From positions 5,890,001 to 5,954,000 of the forward strand of contig NZ_JARXYJ010000001.1 in assembly GCF_029894425.1 (NCBI RefSeq): DNA of 64,000 nucleotides. The letters are read 5' to 3'. Positions 7,829-16,139 of this stretch are shown piece by piece (positions within the stretch are counted from its first letter, which is position 1; each line of letters opens with the position of its first letter). Under the pieces are notes generated by a model. That model searched no databases and was not told the DNA's origin. It saw only the letters and a list, made by a program, of their open reading frames with translations. Source of the DNA: Streptomyces sp. SAI-127. Its GTDB lineage: Bacteria; Actinomycetota; Actinomycetes; Streptomycetales; Streptomycetaceae. The position numbers and the translations under genes are program-made.

Positions 7829-10381
7829 TCAGCCGACGCGGGTCAGCTTGTCGGTGAATCCCGGTTCCGTCAGATCCTTCTGCAGGGTGACCGGCACCTT
7901 GACCGCGCCGCCCTCGCCGTCACCGACGGTGAGGCTGCCGACCTTGGTACCGGCCTTCGCGGTGTGCGGTACGTCGTCGGCGGCGAAGGACAGCTTCACC
8001 TTGAAGCCGGCCCAGCCGACGGCGGTGACGTCCTTGGTCAGCACGACGGGGGTGTGGCCGCCAAGGCCGTCGTCCACGTACCCGACGACGTCCCCCTTCT
8101 TCAGGATCTTCGCCGACGTCAGGGCGTCCTCGGCCGCGAGCAGCGCGACCTTGCTGACGTCGTTGACGGTCTTGATGATCGGCGCCTTGTGCTGGCCGAG
8201 GATCGCGCCGACGACGGTGACGCTCTCCCCGCCGACCTCCTTGCGGCCCGCGAAGAGGAGGTTGCCGCCGGCGGCGGTGGTGGTGCCGGTCTTGATGCCG
8301 ATGCCGGTGTAGGGGACCAGATAGTTGTAGTTGTACCACTTCTGTCCGGACGGATCGATCCACTGTCCCATGGACGTGATCTCCATCAGCGCCGGGATCT
8401 TCACCAGCTCGTTGCCGAGCTTCACCTGGTCCTCGGCGCTGGAGACGGTGGTCTCCTTCAGGCCCGAGGCGTCGGTGTACTTCGTGTTCTTCATGCCGAG
8501 TTCCTCGGCGGTGTCGTTCATCTTCTTGATGAACGCCGCCTCGGAACCGGAGTCCCAGCGGGCGAGCAGCCGGGCGATGTTGTTGGCGGACGGGATCATG
8601 ATCGCCGCGATCGCCTGCCGCTCGGTGAGGACGTCGCCCTTCTTGACGGTGTTGAGGGTGGACTCGCCCTGCTTGTTGTAGCCGCCCTCCTTCTCGGCGA
8701 GCGCGTCGACGGTGATCTTCGCGCCCTCCTCGCCGGACTTGAGGGGGTGGTCCTTCAGGACGATGTAGGCGGTCATGGCCTTGGCCACGGAGCCGATCGC
8801 GACGGGGGTCTGCTTGCCGAAGTTCCCCATCGTGCCGACGCCGTTGACGTCCAGCCAGCCCTGGCCCTGGGTGGGCCAGGGGAGCGGCGCCTTGCTGCCG
8901 TCGAAGGTGTAGGAGTCCTCGGCGGTGAGGCTGAGCGTGGGGGTCGGCAGCGGGCGCAGGGACTGCGCGATCGCAAACGCGACGACCAGGAGGATGAGGA
9001 TCGGGGTCCAGATCTTGACCCGGCGGCCGAGGGTGCGCAGAGGGCTGGGCGGGGGCGGCGGAGTGTTGGTGAGCTCCGCCAGCAGGTCGAGGGGCGGCTT
9101 CGGCGGCAGGGGCTGCTGCGTGGTCCGCTCCGGGCCGACCTGGCCGACCTGGGGGACGGCGGCGGTCACGTCCGCCTTCGGCCGCGACTCGCGCGGCTCG
9201 TCGAGGGCCTTCAACGCGACGAACTTGCTCGTCCGCTCGGCGGGGGTCTCGGGCTTGCGGGGTGCCTCGGCATCCTTGGGCTCGGCCGTCTTCGCGTCCG
9301 CCGCGTCCGCCGCCTTGCCGAGCTTCAGCATGGTGGTGGGCTGGTCCACGGGGGGCCGGGGTGCCTTGAACACGGCGGTGGGCTGGTCGACGGGACGCTT
9401 GTCGCTCACGCCCGCGCCATCGGACCCACCGCCTTCGGGGGCCTCGCCGTCGTCGTCCGGCTCGTCGTCGGTCTGCGGGTCGGCGGGGGCCGGTCGCGCA
9501 GTTCCCCGCGCCCCTGGGGAGTCGGACTTGTCGGTGTCCGGGCGGGACTCCTCGTCGGGGTCGTCCGGGGAGTCCGAGTCGGCGGTGTCCGGAACGTGGT
9601 CCTCGTCGTCGGCTACGGCCGTCTCGGCCGCGTCGGTCTCGGTTGCCGCGTCGGTGTCCGCGCGGGTCTTCGACTCGGTGTCCGGGGCGGACTCGTCCTC
9701 GGAGGCATCGTCGGCGGGCTCGGTGCCCTTGCCCTCGGGCCCGGTCTTCTCGTCCCCTGTGCGGACCCACGCCGCCACCGCGTCCCGCAGCCGTGCGTCG
9801 GGCGCGTCGGAGTCGCCGGAACTCTCAGCCGTGGCCGAATCAACCGGTTCGTCGGTCGTGTCCGCGTCGGCCGGGTTTCCCCCCGGTGTGGAGTCGCCGG
9901 GGCTCTCGGCCGTACCGGAATCATCCGGTTCGTCGGTCGCGTCCGTGTCGTCCCGGTCTTTCGCTGCGTCGGAGTCGCCGGCGCTTTCAGCCGTACCGGA
10001 ATCGTCCGTGTCGGCGTCGCCGGAGCTCTCTGCCGTGGCCGAATCGTCCTCCCGGTCCTCCTCCGGACCCTCCGCCCCGCCGGCGCCCTCAGGGCGCGTC
10101 TCCGCGGCCGAGGGGGCGTCGTCGGGCTCCCCGGTGTCGGATCCGCCCGTTCCGGCCTCTGCGGGGCTCTCGTCGGGCTTCTCGGGGGTCTTCGGGAGGT
10201 CACGTACCGAGAAGACCCTCGTGGCCGTGTCGACGCCCCCCAGAGAGATGGACTCCCGTGCCACCGCGAGCCGGGGATCGCGGGCGGAACTCCTCGCCTC
10301 GGGAACCGGACTCGCGCTCCCCGACGTCGGTTCTGCCGACGACTCGCGCTGCTTCGACCTGTCGGGGGACTCGCCCGCCAC
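7829..10381 (-). CDS. D-alanyl-D-alanine carboxypeptidase (S11) with long acidic cytoplasmic tail
   Basis: An 850-residue penicillin-binding protein of the peptidase S11 family, which trims the terminal D-Ala of peptidoglycan peptides. The three active-site motifs are SVAK (Ser531-Lys534), S-A-N in IPSANNIA, and KTG (Lys697). One transmembrane segment (about residues 454-475) anchors the enzyme with the catalytic domain outside. Residues 1 to about 450 are low-complexity, rich in Asp, Glu, Ser, Thr and Pro, and contain imperfect DSGTAES-GDS repeats. The GTG at 10381 is preceded by GGAGGAGG with five bases of spacing, a much better site than upstream starts. The usual family length is about 400, so the tail more than doubles it. 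Confidence 0.9.
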   Translation of the reverse strand: MAGESPDRSKQRESSAEPTSGSASPVPEARSSARDPRLAVARESISLGGVDTATRVFSVRDLPKTPEKPDESPAEAGTGGSDTGEPDDAPSAAETRPEGAGGAEGPEEDREDDSATAESSGDADTDDSGTAESAGDSDAAKDRDDTDATDEPDDSGTAESPGDSTPGGNPADADTTDEPVDSATAESSGDSDAPDARLRDAVAAWVRTGDEKTGPEGKGTEPADDASEDESAPDTESKTRADTDAATETDAAETAVADDEDHVPDTADSDSPDDPDEESRPDTDKSDSPGARGTARPAPADPQTDDEPDDDGEAPEGGGSDGAGVSDKRPVDQPTAVFKAPRPPVDQPTTMLKLGKAADAADAKTAEPKDAEAPRKPETPAERTSKFVALKALDEPRESRPKADVTAAVPQVGQVGPERTTQQPLPPKPPLDLLAELTNTPPPPPSPLRTLGRRVKIWTPILILLVVAFAIAQSLRPLPTPTLSLTAEDSYTFDGSKAPLPWPTQGQGWLDVNGVGTMGNFGKQTPVAIGSVAKAMTAYIVLKDHPLKSGEEGAKITVDALAEKEGGYNKQGESTLNTVKKGDVLTERQAIAAIMIPSANNIARLLARWDSGSEAAFIKKMNDTAEELGMKNTKYTDASGLKETTVSSAEDQVKLGNELVKIPALMEITSMGQWIDPSGQKWYNYNYLVPYTGIGIKTGTTTAAGGNLLFAGRKEVGGESVTVVGAILGQHKAPIIKTVNDVSKVALLAAEDALTSAKILKKGDVVGYVDDGLGGHTPVVLTKDVTAVGWAGFKVKLSFAADDVPHTAKAGTKVGSLTVGDGEGGAVKVPVTLQKDLTEPGFTDKLTRVG
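9492..9519. repeat. Dispersed Streptomyces repeat inside a coding sequence
   Basis: This segment matches the genus-wide repeat core seen elsewhere in the window as CAGGGGCGCGGGGAACTGCGC (compare 13240-13260 and 46662-46682). Here it lies in the carboxypeptidase gene and is translated as SPGARGTARPA within the disordered tail. Confidence 0.75.
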
Positions 10382-10631
10382 CGATGCCTCCTCCATGTGC
10401 CGCGGGTGATCGGTATCCGTCACCCTGCGCCTGCCGAACCGTTGAATCGCCGCCCGGGCAGCCGCCACACCACGCTGTCCGAACCATGTACCAGTGTCCT
10501 GTGTGTGGCCCTGTCCCAAGCGGTAGACGAGAACGACATACCTACCGGTTCCACTACAAAGAGGTCACGCACCCTCGACAGACCAATGTGAGAGGGGTCA
10601 CCCTGTCTTTCATCCACGCGGGGAGGCATGG

Positions 10632-11387
10632 ATGGGCAGGAGCCGCAGAACACTTCCGGAGGAGCTTCTGCTGCTGGCGTTGGACCCGACCACGGGTACC
10701 ACCGCACAGCCGCAGTCGCTCGACCTCGGTCTGGCCGGAGCACAGCTAGTGGAGCTGGCGCTGGCCGGACGGATAGCCCCAGACGGGGATCGTATCGCCG
10801 TGGTAGCCCCACGGCCGACTGGAGATCCGACTTTGGACTGCGCGTTGGAGTTGCTGCGAAGGCGTGGCGCTCCCGTGCGGGCAGTGAACTGGATCGGCGG
10901 GCCGCGATTGGGGCTCCGCCAGACATACCTCTCGCATCTGGAGCGGTGCGGCATGGTTCATGCCGTGGCGGGTCAGATGTGCGGAGTGCTGCCGACGACT
11001 CGCTACCAGGCGACGGACAACGAGATCAGCCGGGAGATCAAGTCCCGACTGGACTCGGCGATCCGCACCGGCGTACCGCCGGACCCGCGGACCGCCGCGC
11101 TCGCCGCCCTGGCACACGCGGTCGGCCTCGGCAAGCACCTGTATCCGGGCAACGAGGGACGGTCCTCGAGGTCCCGGCTGCGGGACCTCATCAGGCACGA
11201 CCCGATGGGCGGTCTCGTCGCGCACGCCGTGATGGACGTCCAGAACGGTGTGGCCGCACAGCCACGTCGTAGCCCGGCACCCGCCGGCCGTCAGGCCGCC
11301 CCGGGGGCCAGGCCCGCACCGGAACCCGCTCGCGGCGTTCCGATGCAACCGCGCCGAGGACCGATGGCGCGCGCCGTGGCTCACTGA
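10632..11387 (+). CDS. GOLPH3/VPS74 (GPP34) family protein
   Basis: A 251-residue protein with the GPP34 fold: the opening TLPEELLLLALDP, an alternating helical core, and ISREIKSRLDSAIRTGVPPDPRTAALAALAHAVGL in the second half, which matches the conserved end of the family. Eukaryotic GOLPH3 binds PI4P at the Golgi; the bacterial homologues, abundant in Streptomyces, have no settled function and may bind phospholipids. A Pro/Arg-rich tail of about 50 residues follows the domain. The ATG at 10632 has GGGGAGG upstream. It is divergent from the DD-carboxypeptidase gene with a 250-bp spacer, and no operon partner is close downstream. Confidence 0.85.
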   Translation: MGRSRRTLPEELLLLALDPTTGTTAQPQSLDLGLAGAQLVELALAGRIAPDGDRIAVVAPRPTGDPTLDCALELLRRRGAPVRAVNWIGGPRLGLRQTYLSHLERCGMVHAVAGQMCGVLPTTRYQATDNEISREIKSRLDSAIRTGVPPDPRTAALAALAHAVGLGKHLYPGNEGRSSRSRLRDLIRHDPMGGLVAHAVMDVQNGVAAQPRRSPAPAGRQAAPGARPAPEPARGVPMQPRRGPMARAVAH

Positions 11388-11714
11388 GCCGCAGTTCCAC
11401 GGCACGCACCGCCGGCAGCACGAACCGCACCACGCACCACTCAGCCGCCGCACCGTCAGTCCCCAAAGACCGGTCCGGGAGCCGCTGGTCCGCGCGGGGC
11501 GACGGAACCGTACGTCCGTACATCGGGCGTCGCCGGGTTCCGCCGCCCCGCGCGGCCGCATGTGCGGGCACAGTCGGCCCGGCCGTCCCTCGACTGACGT
11601 GTACGCAGCGCATATACACCGTTTCCCAGCGGTAATGAGCACCTTGGTGGCAGTCTGCTCAACAGCAGATACGCAAAGTCAAGAACGAGGCACGCAGCCG
11701 GAGGTGCACGTCCC
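11388..11714. other. Intergenic spacer (327 bp)
   Basis: No coding sequence is supported here. The only structure seen is a dyad TCTGCT-CAAC-AGCAGA (11654-11669), 45 bp before the start of the XRE gene, a position suiting an operator or promoter-proximal site. Confidence 0.5.
11654..11669. promoter_or_regulatory. Dyad TCTGCT-N4-AGCAGA upstream of the XRE regulator
   Basis: A perfect 6+4+6 inverted repeat, 45 bp upstream of the GTG of the XRE gene. It could be an autoregulatory operator, though this rests on position alone. Confidence 0.4.
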
Positions 11715-12584
11715 GTGGCGTCCAATGTCAATCCCACCGTCAGGCGGCGCCGGCTGGGCCAGGAGCTGCGCAGGCTCCGCGAGCTCAAGGGCATGACGGC
11801 CGAAGAGGTGGCGGAGCGGCTGCTCGTGTCGCAGTCGAAGATCAGCCGGCTGGAGAACGGCCGGCGCAGCATCAGCCAGCGCGATGTCCGCGACCTGTGC
11901 GGGGTCTACGAGGTCGAGGACCAGCGCATCGTCGACTCCCTGATGCAGATGGCCAAGGACTCGCGGCAGCAGGGCTGGTGGCATGCCTTCGGGGACATCC
12001 CGTACAGCGTCTACATCGGTCTGGAGACCGACGCCGAGTCGCTGCGGGTGTACGAACCCCAGATCATCACCGGCCTGTTGCAGACTCGGCCGTACGCCGA
12101 GGCCATCGTGCGCGGCGGCGCGCCCGAGGCGACGGAGACGGAGAACGACAAGCGGGTCGAGGTGCGGCTGCGGCGGCAGAGCCGGGTCGCGGCCGAGCGG
12201 GATCCGCTGCGGCTGTGGGTGGTTCTGGACGAGGCGTCCCTGCGCCGGGTCGTCGGCAGCCGGCAGGTGATGCGCGAGCAGCTGGAGTACCTCGTCGAGA
12301 TGTCCCAGCAGCCCCATATCACCGTGCAGGTACTGCCGTTCGACGTCGGCGCCCATCCCGGACTCAGCGGCCAGTACTCCATTCTGGAGTTCTCGGACGC
12401 GGCCGATTCCAGCGTCGTCTACATCGAGGGCGTCACCAGCGACCTGTACCTGGAGAAGGCGCACGACGTGCAGAGGTACACCGTGATGTACGAGCACTTG
12501 AGGGCGCAGGCGCTCAACGTCGACCAGTCGCGTCAGCTGATCGAGGACATCGCCAAGGAGTACGCCCGGGAATACGCCCGTTGA
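11715..12584 (+). CDS. XRE-family HTH regulator with DUF5753 (WhiJ-like)
   Basis: 289 residues. A helix-turn-helix occupies residues 14-50 (LRELKGMTAEEVAERLLVSQ, then SKISRLENGRR). It is followed by the DUF5753 sensor-like domain with the recognisable YEPQIITGLLQT segment and an ITVQVLPF strand. The GTG at 11715 follows GGAGG by ten bases. Streptomyces genomes carry many such WhiJ-like regulators, each usually next to a small DUF397 protein. The DUF397 gene follows here after 190 bp. The pair is thought to tune development or resemble a non-classical toxin-antitoxin set; the target cannot be read. Confidence 0.9.
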   Translation: MASNVNPTVRRRRLGQELRRLRELKGMTAEEVAERLLVSQSKISRLENGRRSISQRDVRDLCGVYEVEDQRIVDSLMQMAKDSRQQGWWHAFGDIPYSVYIGLETDAESLRVYEPQIITGLLQTRPYAEAIVRGGAPEATETENDKRVEVRLRRQSRVAAERDPLRLWVVLDEASLRRVVGSRQVMREQLEYLVEMSQQPHITVQVLPFDVGAHPGLSGQYSILEFSDAADSSVVYIEGVTSDLYLEKAHDVQRYTVMYEHLRAQALNVDQSRQLIEDIAKEYAREYAR

Positions 12585-12708
12585 AGCGCTTCCGGACAGG
12601 GCGGGCCGGATAGTACACCCCGGCCCCGTCCGTCTGGAAGAGTCCACTGGAATATGCCGCCAGAAGAGTGAATGACTGCTCCGAAAGAGGAAGTCGGCGA
12701 GTAGCGTC

Positions 12709-12743
12709 GATCACGCCAACGATCAATAAAGGTTGGCGTGATC
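12709..12743. promoter_or_regulatory. Perfect 12-bp dyad just upstream of the DUF397 gene
   Basis: GATCACGCCAAC (12709-12720) and its exact inverse GTTGGCGTGATC (12732-12743) are separated by an AT-rich 11-base loop. The dyad ends 31 bases before the DUF397 ATG. It could be an operator for the adjacent WhiJ-like protein or an attenuating hairpin between the two genes. A-T richness in the loop argues for a protein site or promoter -10 region. Confidence 0.5.
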
Positions 12744-12774
12744 CGAACACTGCACATCTGGCTACGGAGCGAAT

Positions 12775-12966
12775 ATGGCAATCCGTCTGGGCGACCTGGA
12801 CACATGGACGACCTCCACCTACACCAACGCCAACGGGGCGTGCCTGATGGTGAGGTCGACCGAAGAGGAAGCACTCGAACTCGGCGACACGAAGATCCCC
12901 GAGGGTCCCAAGCTGGCCTTCCCCGCCGAGGCGTGGAGCGCCTTCGTGGCCTCGGTCAAGGTGTGA
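12775..12966 (+). CDS. DUF397 small protein
   Basis: 63 residues, DUF397 family. The middle contains the N-G-A-C-L-M-V-R core, the family's conserved stretch with one Cys, and the end reads LAFPAEAWSAFVASVK, the usual 'f....W..Fl..vk' ending. The ATG at 12775 has GGAG eight bases upstream. Partner of the preceding XRE/DUF5753 gene; related to the BldB-like small proteins found beside WhiJ-type regulators. The molecular role is unproven. Confidence 0.88.
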   Translation: MAIRLGDLDTWTTSTYTNANGACLMVRSTEEEALELGDTKIPEGPKLAFPAEAWSAFVASVKV

Positions 12967-13287
12967 GGGGCGGACCGGTCTGATCCCCGTCCCGTTCATC
13001 CACAACTTCACACCACAACTGCTCGCGACAACAGCACAAGCACCACCACAGAGCCCTCTCGACCAGATCGCCGTCCTTGCCGAGGGGGCTCGGCGTGTGC
13101 CTGCGGAGCTTCGGCCGGGGGGTTGTGTGTCGGGTGCGGCTCCGGTGGGGGCTGGTCGCGCCCCGCGGCGGAGCCGCTGATGTCACAGCCCCGCGCCCCT
13201 AAAGGTGGGCACAGCCAGGCAAGCGTGACCGCACCCGCCCAGGGGCGCGGGGAACTGCGCGACCAGCCACGACGGACCCGCAGCCGC
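12967..13287. other. Intergenic spacer (321 bp) with dispersed repeats
   Basis: No gene is supported. The spacer carries an inverted pair of Streptomyces dispersed-repeat units between about 13142 and 13267. Between DUF397 (plus) and glutathione peroxidase (minus) it could serve as a bidirectional terminator. Confidence 0.55.
13142..13267. repeat. Inverted pair of Streptomyces dispersed repeats
   Basis: Left unit 13151-13205 contains GCTGGTCGCGC and a CCGCGCCCCT block. Right unit 13238-13267 contains CAGGGGCGCGGGGAACTGCGC followed by GACCAGC. The outer 11 bases (13151-13161 against 13257-13267) are exact inverses, so transcripts could fold into a large hairpin. Similar units occur at 9492, 46490 and 46662. 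Confidence 0.75.
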
Positions 13288-13791
13288 CTACGCCAGCGCA
13301 CCCTCCACGGCGGTGACGATCTCGTCCGACTCCGGCTCCGTCTGCGGGGAGAACCTCGCCACCACGGACCCGTCCCGGCCGACCAGGAACTTCTCGAAGT
13401 TCCAGCGGATGTCCCCGGTGTGTCCCTCGGCGTCGGCGAAGCCCACCAGACGCTCGTAGAGCGCGTGCCGCCCCTCGCCGTTCACCTCGACCTTCTCGGT
13501 CAGCGGGAAGGTCACCCCGTACGTCGCCGAGCAGAACTCCGCGATCTCCTCGGCGCTGCCGGGCTCCTGTCCCAGGAACTGGTTGCAGGGCACGCCGAGC
13601 ACGGTGAAGCCCCGCTCCGCGTAGCGCTCCTGGAGCTTCTCCAGGCCGTTGTACTGCGGGGTGAGCCCGCACTTGGAAGCCACGTTCACGATGAGGACGG
13701 TCTTGCCGGCGTACTGGCCGAGGTCGGCGGAACCGCCCGTGAGGGCACCGATCTCGACGTCCAGGGGAGAGGAACCATCTGTAGTCGTCAT
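13288..13791 (-). CDS. Glutathione peroxidase family (thiol peroxidase)
   Basis: 167 residues, the full GPx length. The peroxidatic Cys41 sits in VNVASKCGLTPQY where animal enzymes have selenocysteine. The tetrad partners are Gln in GVPCNQFLGQEPG and Trp in RWNFEKFL. The TGG and selenocysteine-specific features are absent, so it is a Cys-GPx. In an organism using mycothiol rather than glutathione it probably works with thioredoxin, the usual partner of non-animal GPx proteins. The ATG at 13791 has only a weak upstream GGAG. It is 19 bp from the stop of the ArsR-type regulator gene, in the same direction, so the two may be cotranscribed. Confidence 0.92.
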   Translation of the reverse strand: MTTTDGSSPLDVEIGALTGGSADLGQYAGKTVLIVNVASKCGLTPQYNGLEKLQERYAERGFTVLGVPCNQFLGQEPGSAEEIAEFCSATYGVTFPLTEKVEVNGEGRHALYERLVGFADAEGHTGDIRWNFEKFLVGRDGSVVARFSPQTEPESDEIVTAVEGALA

Positions 13792-13810
13792 GAGCGGATG
13801 CTAACTCCGC

Positions 13811-14812
13811 TCAGTGAATCCCCGGTTCCGGCCCCCGTTCACCGGTAGCGGCCCCCGACGCCTCCACGAGCACCTCCCCGGCCGCCGTCCGCGCGTACAG
13901 CACCGACCGCCCGGCCCGCCGCCGCTCCACCAGGCCCGCGTCCAGCAGCACCCGCAGATGCCGTCCCACGGAGCCCAGCCCCTGCCCGGTCAGGACGACG
14001 AGCTGGCTGGTGCTCAGGGGGGAGTCGAGGAGGACCAGCACCCTGGCCCGAGCGGTGCCGAGCAGGGTGCCGAGGCTCGCGGGCACGCTCCGGGCACCCG
14101 GGTCGGCGAGGGTGCCCGTGCAGCCGTAGACGATGGCGTACCGCCGCGGCTCCTCCCATGTCGCCCAGCCGCGGCCCGGGGTGACCGGGACGAAGACGAG
14201 CTCGGCGCCGGAGATCTCGCGGGGCGGACGCTCAAGCTGGTTCACCTGGAGCCGGTTGTCGCCGAGCCAGCGGGTCTGGCCCGGGGTCAGGGAGTCGATG
14301 ACGGCCGCCCAGCCGCCCCGGCTCACCTGCGCGGTCCGGGCGACCACGTCCGCCTCCAGGATCCGCCGCCGACGGTCCCAGTACGGCCGTACGGTCCGCG
14401 TCCAGACGTAGGCGAGGAGCGCGGCGGCCCGCTCCGGGAGGTCGTCGCGCTCCAGGGCGGCGGGCAGCGGGCCGCGCAGGGAGACCCGGACGTTCGCGCG
14501 GGCCTCGGCGGGGTCGGTCGCCCGGATCCGCGCGAGCGTCGCCTCCAGGGGCGTGCCGTCGCGCGGCAGCGGCGCGAGGAAGTCGGCGATCCAGGACGTG
14601 CCCATCGCCGAACGCACCAGCAGCGCGGTCACCGGGTCGGCCGCGAGGCGCGCGCGGTAGCCGGGGAGGTGGGTGCGGAGCCAGGCCTCCTCGCCCGGGT
14701 GGGCGGCGGTGCCCGTGTGCAGCAGCCGCAGGGTCGCGAAGGTCTCGGTGAACGGGCAGACCACGAACCGGCTGCGGACGAGGGTGTCCGCGTTGACCTG
14801 CCACCAGCCCAT
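13811..14812 (-). CDS. ArsR-type winged-helix transcriptional regulator (DUF5937-like)
   Basis: 333 residues: a long N-terminal alpha-rich domain of about 230 residues of the DUF5937 kind, then a winged helix with LSTSQLVVLTGQGLGSVGRH and a LDAGLVERRRAGRSVLYARTAAG wing. There is no metal-binding Cys cluster, so metal sensing is unlikely. The ATG at 14812 has an AAGGGGGG site. It is divergent from an MFS exporter, and the 71-bp spacer contains a perfect 8+4+8 palindrome. This strongly suggests it represses itself and the pump. The inducing ligand is unknown. Confidence 0.85.
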   Translation of the reverse strand: MGWWQVNADTLVRSRFVVCPFTETFATLRLLHTGTAAHPGEEAWLRTHLPGYRARLAADPVTALLVRSAMGTSWIADFLAPLPRDGTPLEATLARIRATDPAEARANVRVSLRGPLPAALERDDLPERAAALLAYVWTRTVRPYWDRRRRILEADVVARTAQVSRGGWAAVIDSLTPGQTRWLGDNRLQVNQLERPPREISGAELVFVPVTPGRGWATWEEPRRYAIVYGCTGTLADPGARSVPASLGTLLGTARARVLVLLDSPLSTSQLVVLTGQGLGSVGRHLRVLLDAGLVERRRAGRSVLYARTAAGEVLVEASGAATGERGPEPGIH

Positions 14813-14824
14813 GGACCCCCCTTG

Positions 14825-14844
14825 GTTTCGCGACCGCGCGAAAC
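14825..14844. promoter_or_regulatory. Operator GTTTCGCG-N4-CGCGAAAC
   Basis: The perfect palindrome GTTTCGCGACCGCGCGAAAC lies in the shared spacer, 13 bp from the ArsR-type regulator's start and 40 bp from the MFS start. A symmetric site of this size between a regulator and its divergent exporter is the expected operator. Confidence 0.65.
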
Positions 14845-14883
14845 ACTAACCGTCAGCCGCCGACCGCTCCGAGACTCCCCCGC

Positions 14884-16095
14884 ATGCGCAGCTACCGCAC
14901 CCTTTTCCGCACCCCGGAATACGCCCCCTTCCTCCTGTCCTTCGCCGCCTACGCCGCCGCCCAGACGATCGCCGGCCTGGCCCTGGCCACGCTGGTCTAC
15001 CGGGCCACCGGCTCCCCGCTCCTGTCGGCGGTGAGCATGTTCGGACCGCAGCTGGCGCAGTTACTGGGGGCCGCCTTCCTGCTCTCCGGCGCAGACCGCC
15101 TGCCCCCGCGCGCGATCCTGACCGTGATCTCCCTCGCCTTCGCGGCGGGTACGGCGGTGCTGGCGCTGCCCGGTCTGCCGGTCTGGGCGGTCTTCGTCGT
15201 CCTGCTCCTGCAGGGCCTGGTCGCGTCGCTCGGCGGGGGCGTGCGCGGTGGACTGATGAACGAGATCCTGCCCAAGGACGGCTATGTCCTGGGCCGTTCG
15301 GTGTTCAACATGCTCTGGGGCCTGGTGCAGGTGACCGGTTTCGCGACCGGCGGCGCGCTGCTGGCCCTGCTGTCTCCCCGCGTCTGTCTGCTCCTCGCGG
15401 CGGCGTTCTACGTGGCGTCGGCCCTCGTCAATCACGTCGGCCTCACGCCCCGCCCGCCGCGCTCGGCCGGCCGCCCGTCCTTCTCCGCGACCTGGCGCAC
15501 CAACGCCCTCCTGTGGTCCTCCCACCCCCGCCGCCTGGCGTACCTGGGCCTGTGGGTCCCCAACGGCCTGGTGGTAGGCAGCGATTCGCTCTACGTCTCC
15601 TACGCTCCCGCGGCCGCCGGCACGATGTACGCGTGCGGGGCGCTGGGCATGTTCGTGGGCGACATGGCGGTCGGCCGCCTGGTGACGCCCGCGCTGCGCC
15701 CCCGTCTGGCGACCCCGCTGCGCCTGCTGCTGGCGGCGCCCTACCTGTTCTTCTTCCTACGCCCGTCAGTGGCACTGTCGGTCGTGGCCGCCACCGTCGC
15801 CTCCGTCGGGTTCGCCGCGAGCCTGGTCCTCCAGGAACGCCTGATGTCCCTCACCCCCGACGACCTCGCGGGCCAGGCCCTCGGCCTGCACACCACGGGC
15901 ATGGTCGCCCTCCAGGGCATCAGCGCCGTCCTCGCCGGCACCCTGGCCCAACTGACCTCCCCGGCCACGGCGATGACGCTGATGGCGACCGCGTCGGTCG
16001 CGGTGACCCTGACGCTCTTCGCGCTGGAGAGGCGCGAGGAGCGGCAGCCGGATGCCGGTGTGCCGACCGCCGCGGAGGCGACCGGCACCGGGTGA
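14884..16095 (+). CDS. MFS transporter
   Basis: 403 residues with about 11-12 hydrophobic segments. It starts MRSYRTLFRTPEYAPFLLSFAAYA, and GADRLPPR stands at the loop between helices 2 and 3 that carries the MFS motif. The layout resembles DHA3-type exporters and 'MFS_1' multidrug pumps. A Thr/Ala/Glu-rich C-terminal tail follows. The divergent ArsR-type regulator and operator suggest ligand-induced drug or metabolite export. The substrate is unknown. Confidence 0.85.
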   Translation: MRSYRTLFRTPEYAPFLLSFAAYAAAQTIAGLALATLVYRATGSPLLSAVSMFGPQLAQLLGAAFLLSGADRLPPRAILTVISLAFAAGTAVLALPGLPVWAVFVVLLLQGLVASLGGGVRGGLMNEILPKDGYVLGRSVFNMLWGLVQVTGFATGGALLALLSPRVCLLLAAAFYVASALVNHVGLTPRPPRSAGRPSFSATWRTNALLWSSHPRRLAYLGLWVPNGLVVGSDSLYVSYAPAAAGTMYACGALGMFVGDMAVGRLVTPALRPRLATPLRLLLAAPYLFFFLRPSVALSVVAATVASVGFAASLVLQERLMSLTPDDLAGQALGLHTTGMVALQGISAVLAGTLAQLTSPATAMTLMATASVAVTLTLFALERREERQPDAGVPTAAEATGTG

Positions 16096-16139
16096 ACGGC
16101 GACCGGGAGCGCGAGGCCCCGGGGCGCGGTCGTCGGACC

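Noticed and set aside
7964-10591. An 875-codon plus-strand frame over the carboxypeptidase gene
   Set aside because: It is the mirror of a gene with clear SxxK, SxN and KTG motifs. The product is low-complexity Gly/Arg/Val and has no recognisable family.
13288-13791. Selenocysteine glutathione peroxidase
   Set aside because: The catalytic codon is a normal Cys and no in-frame TGA or SECIS-like hairpin is present.
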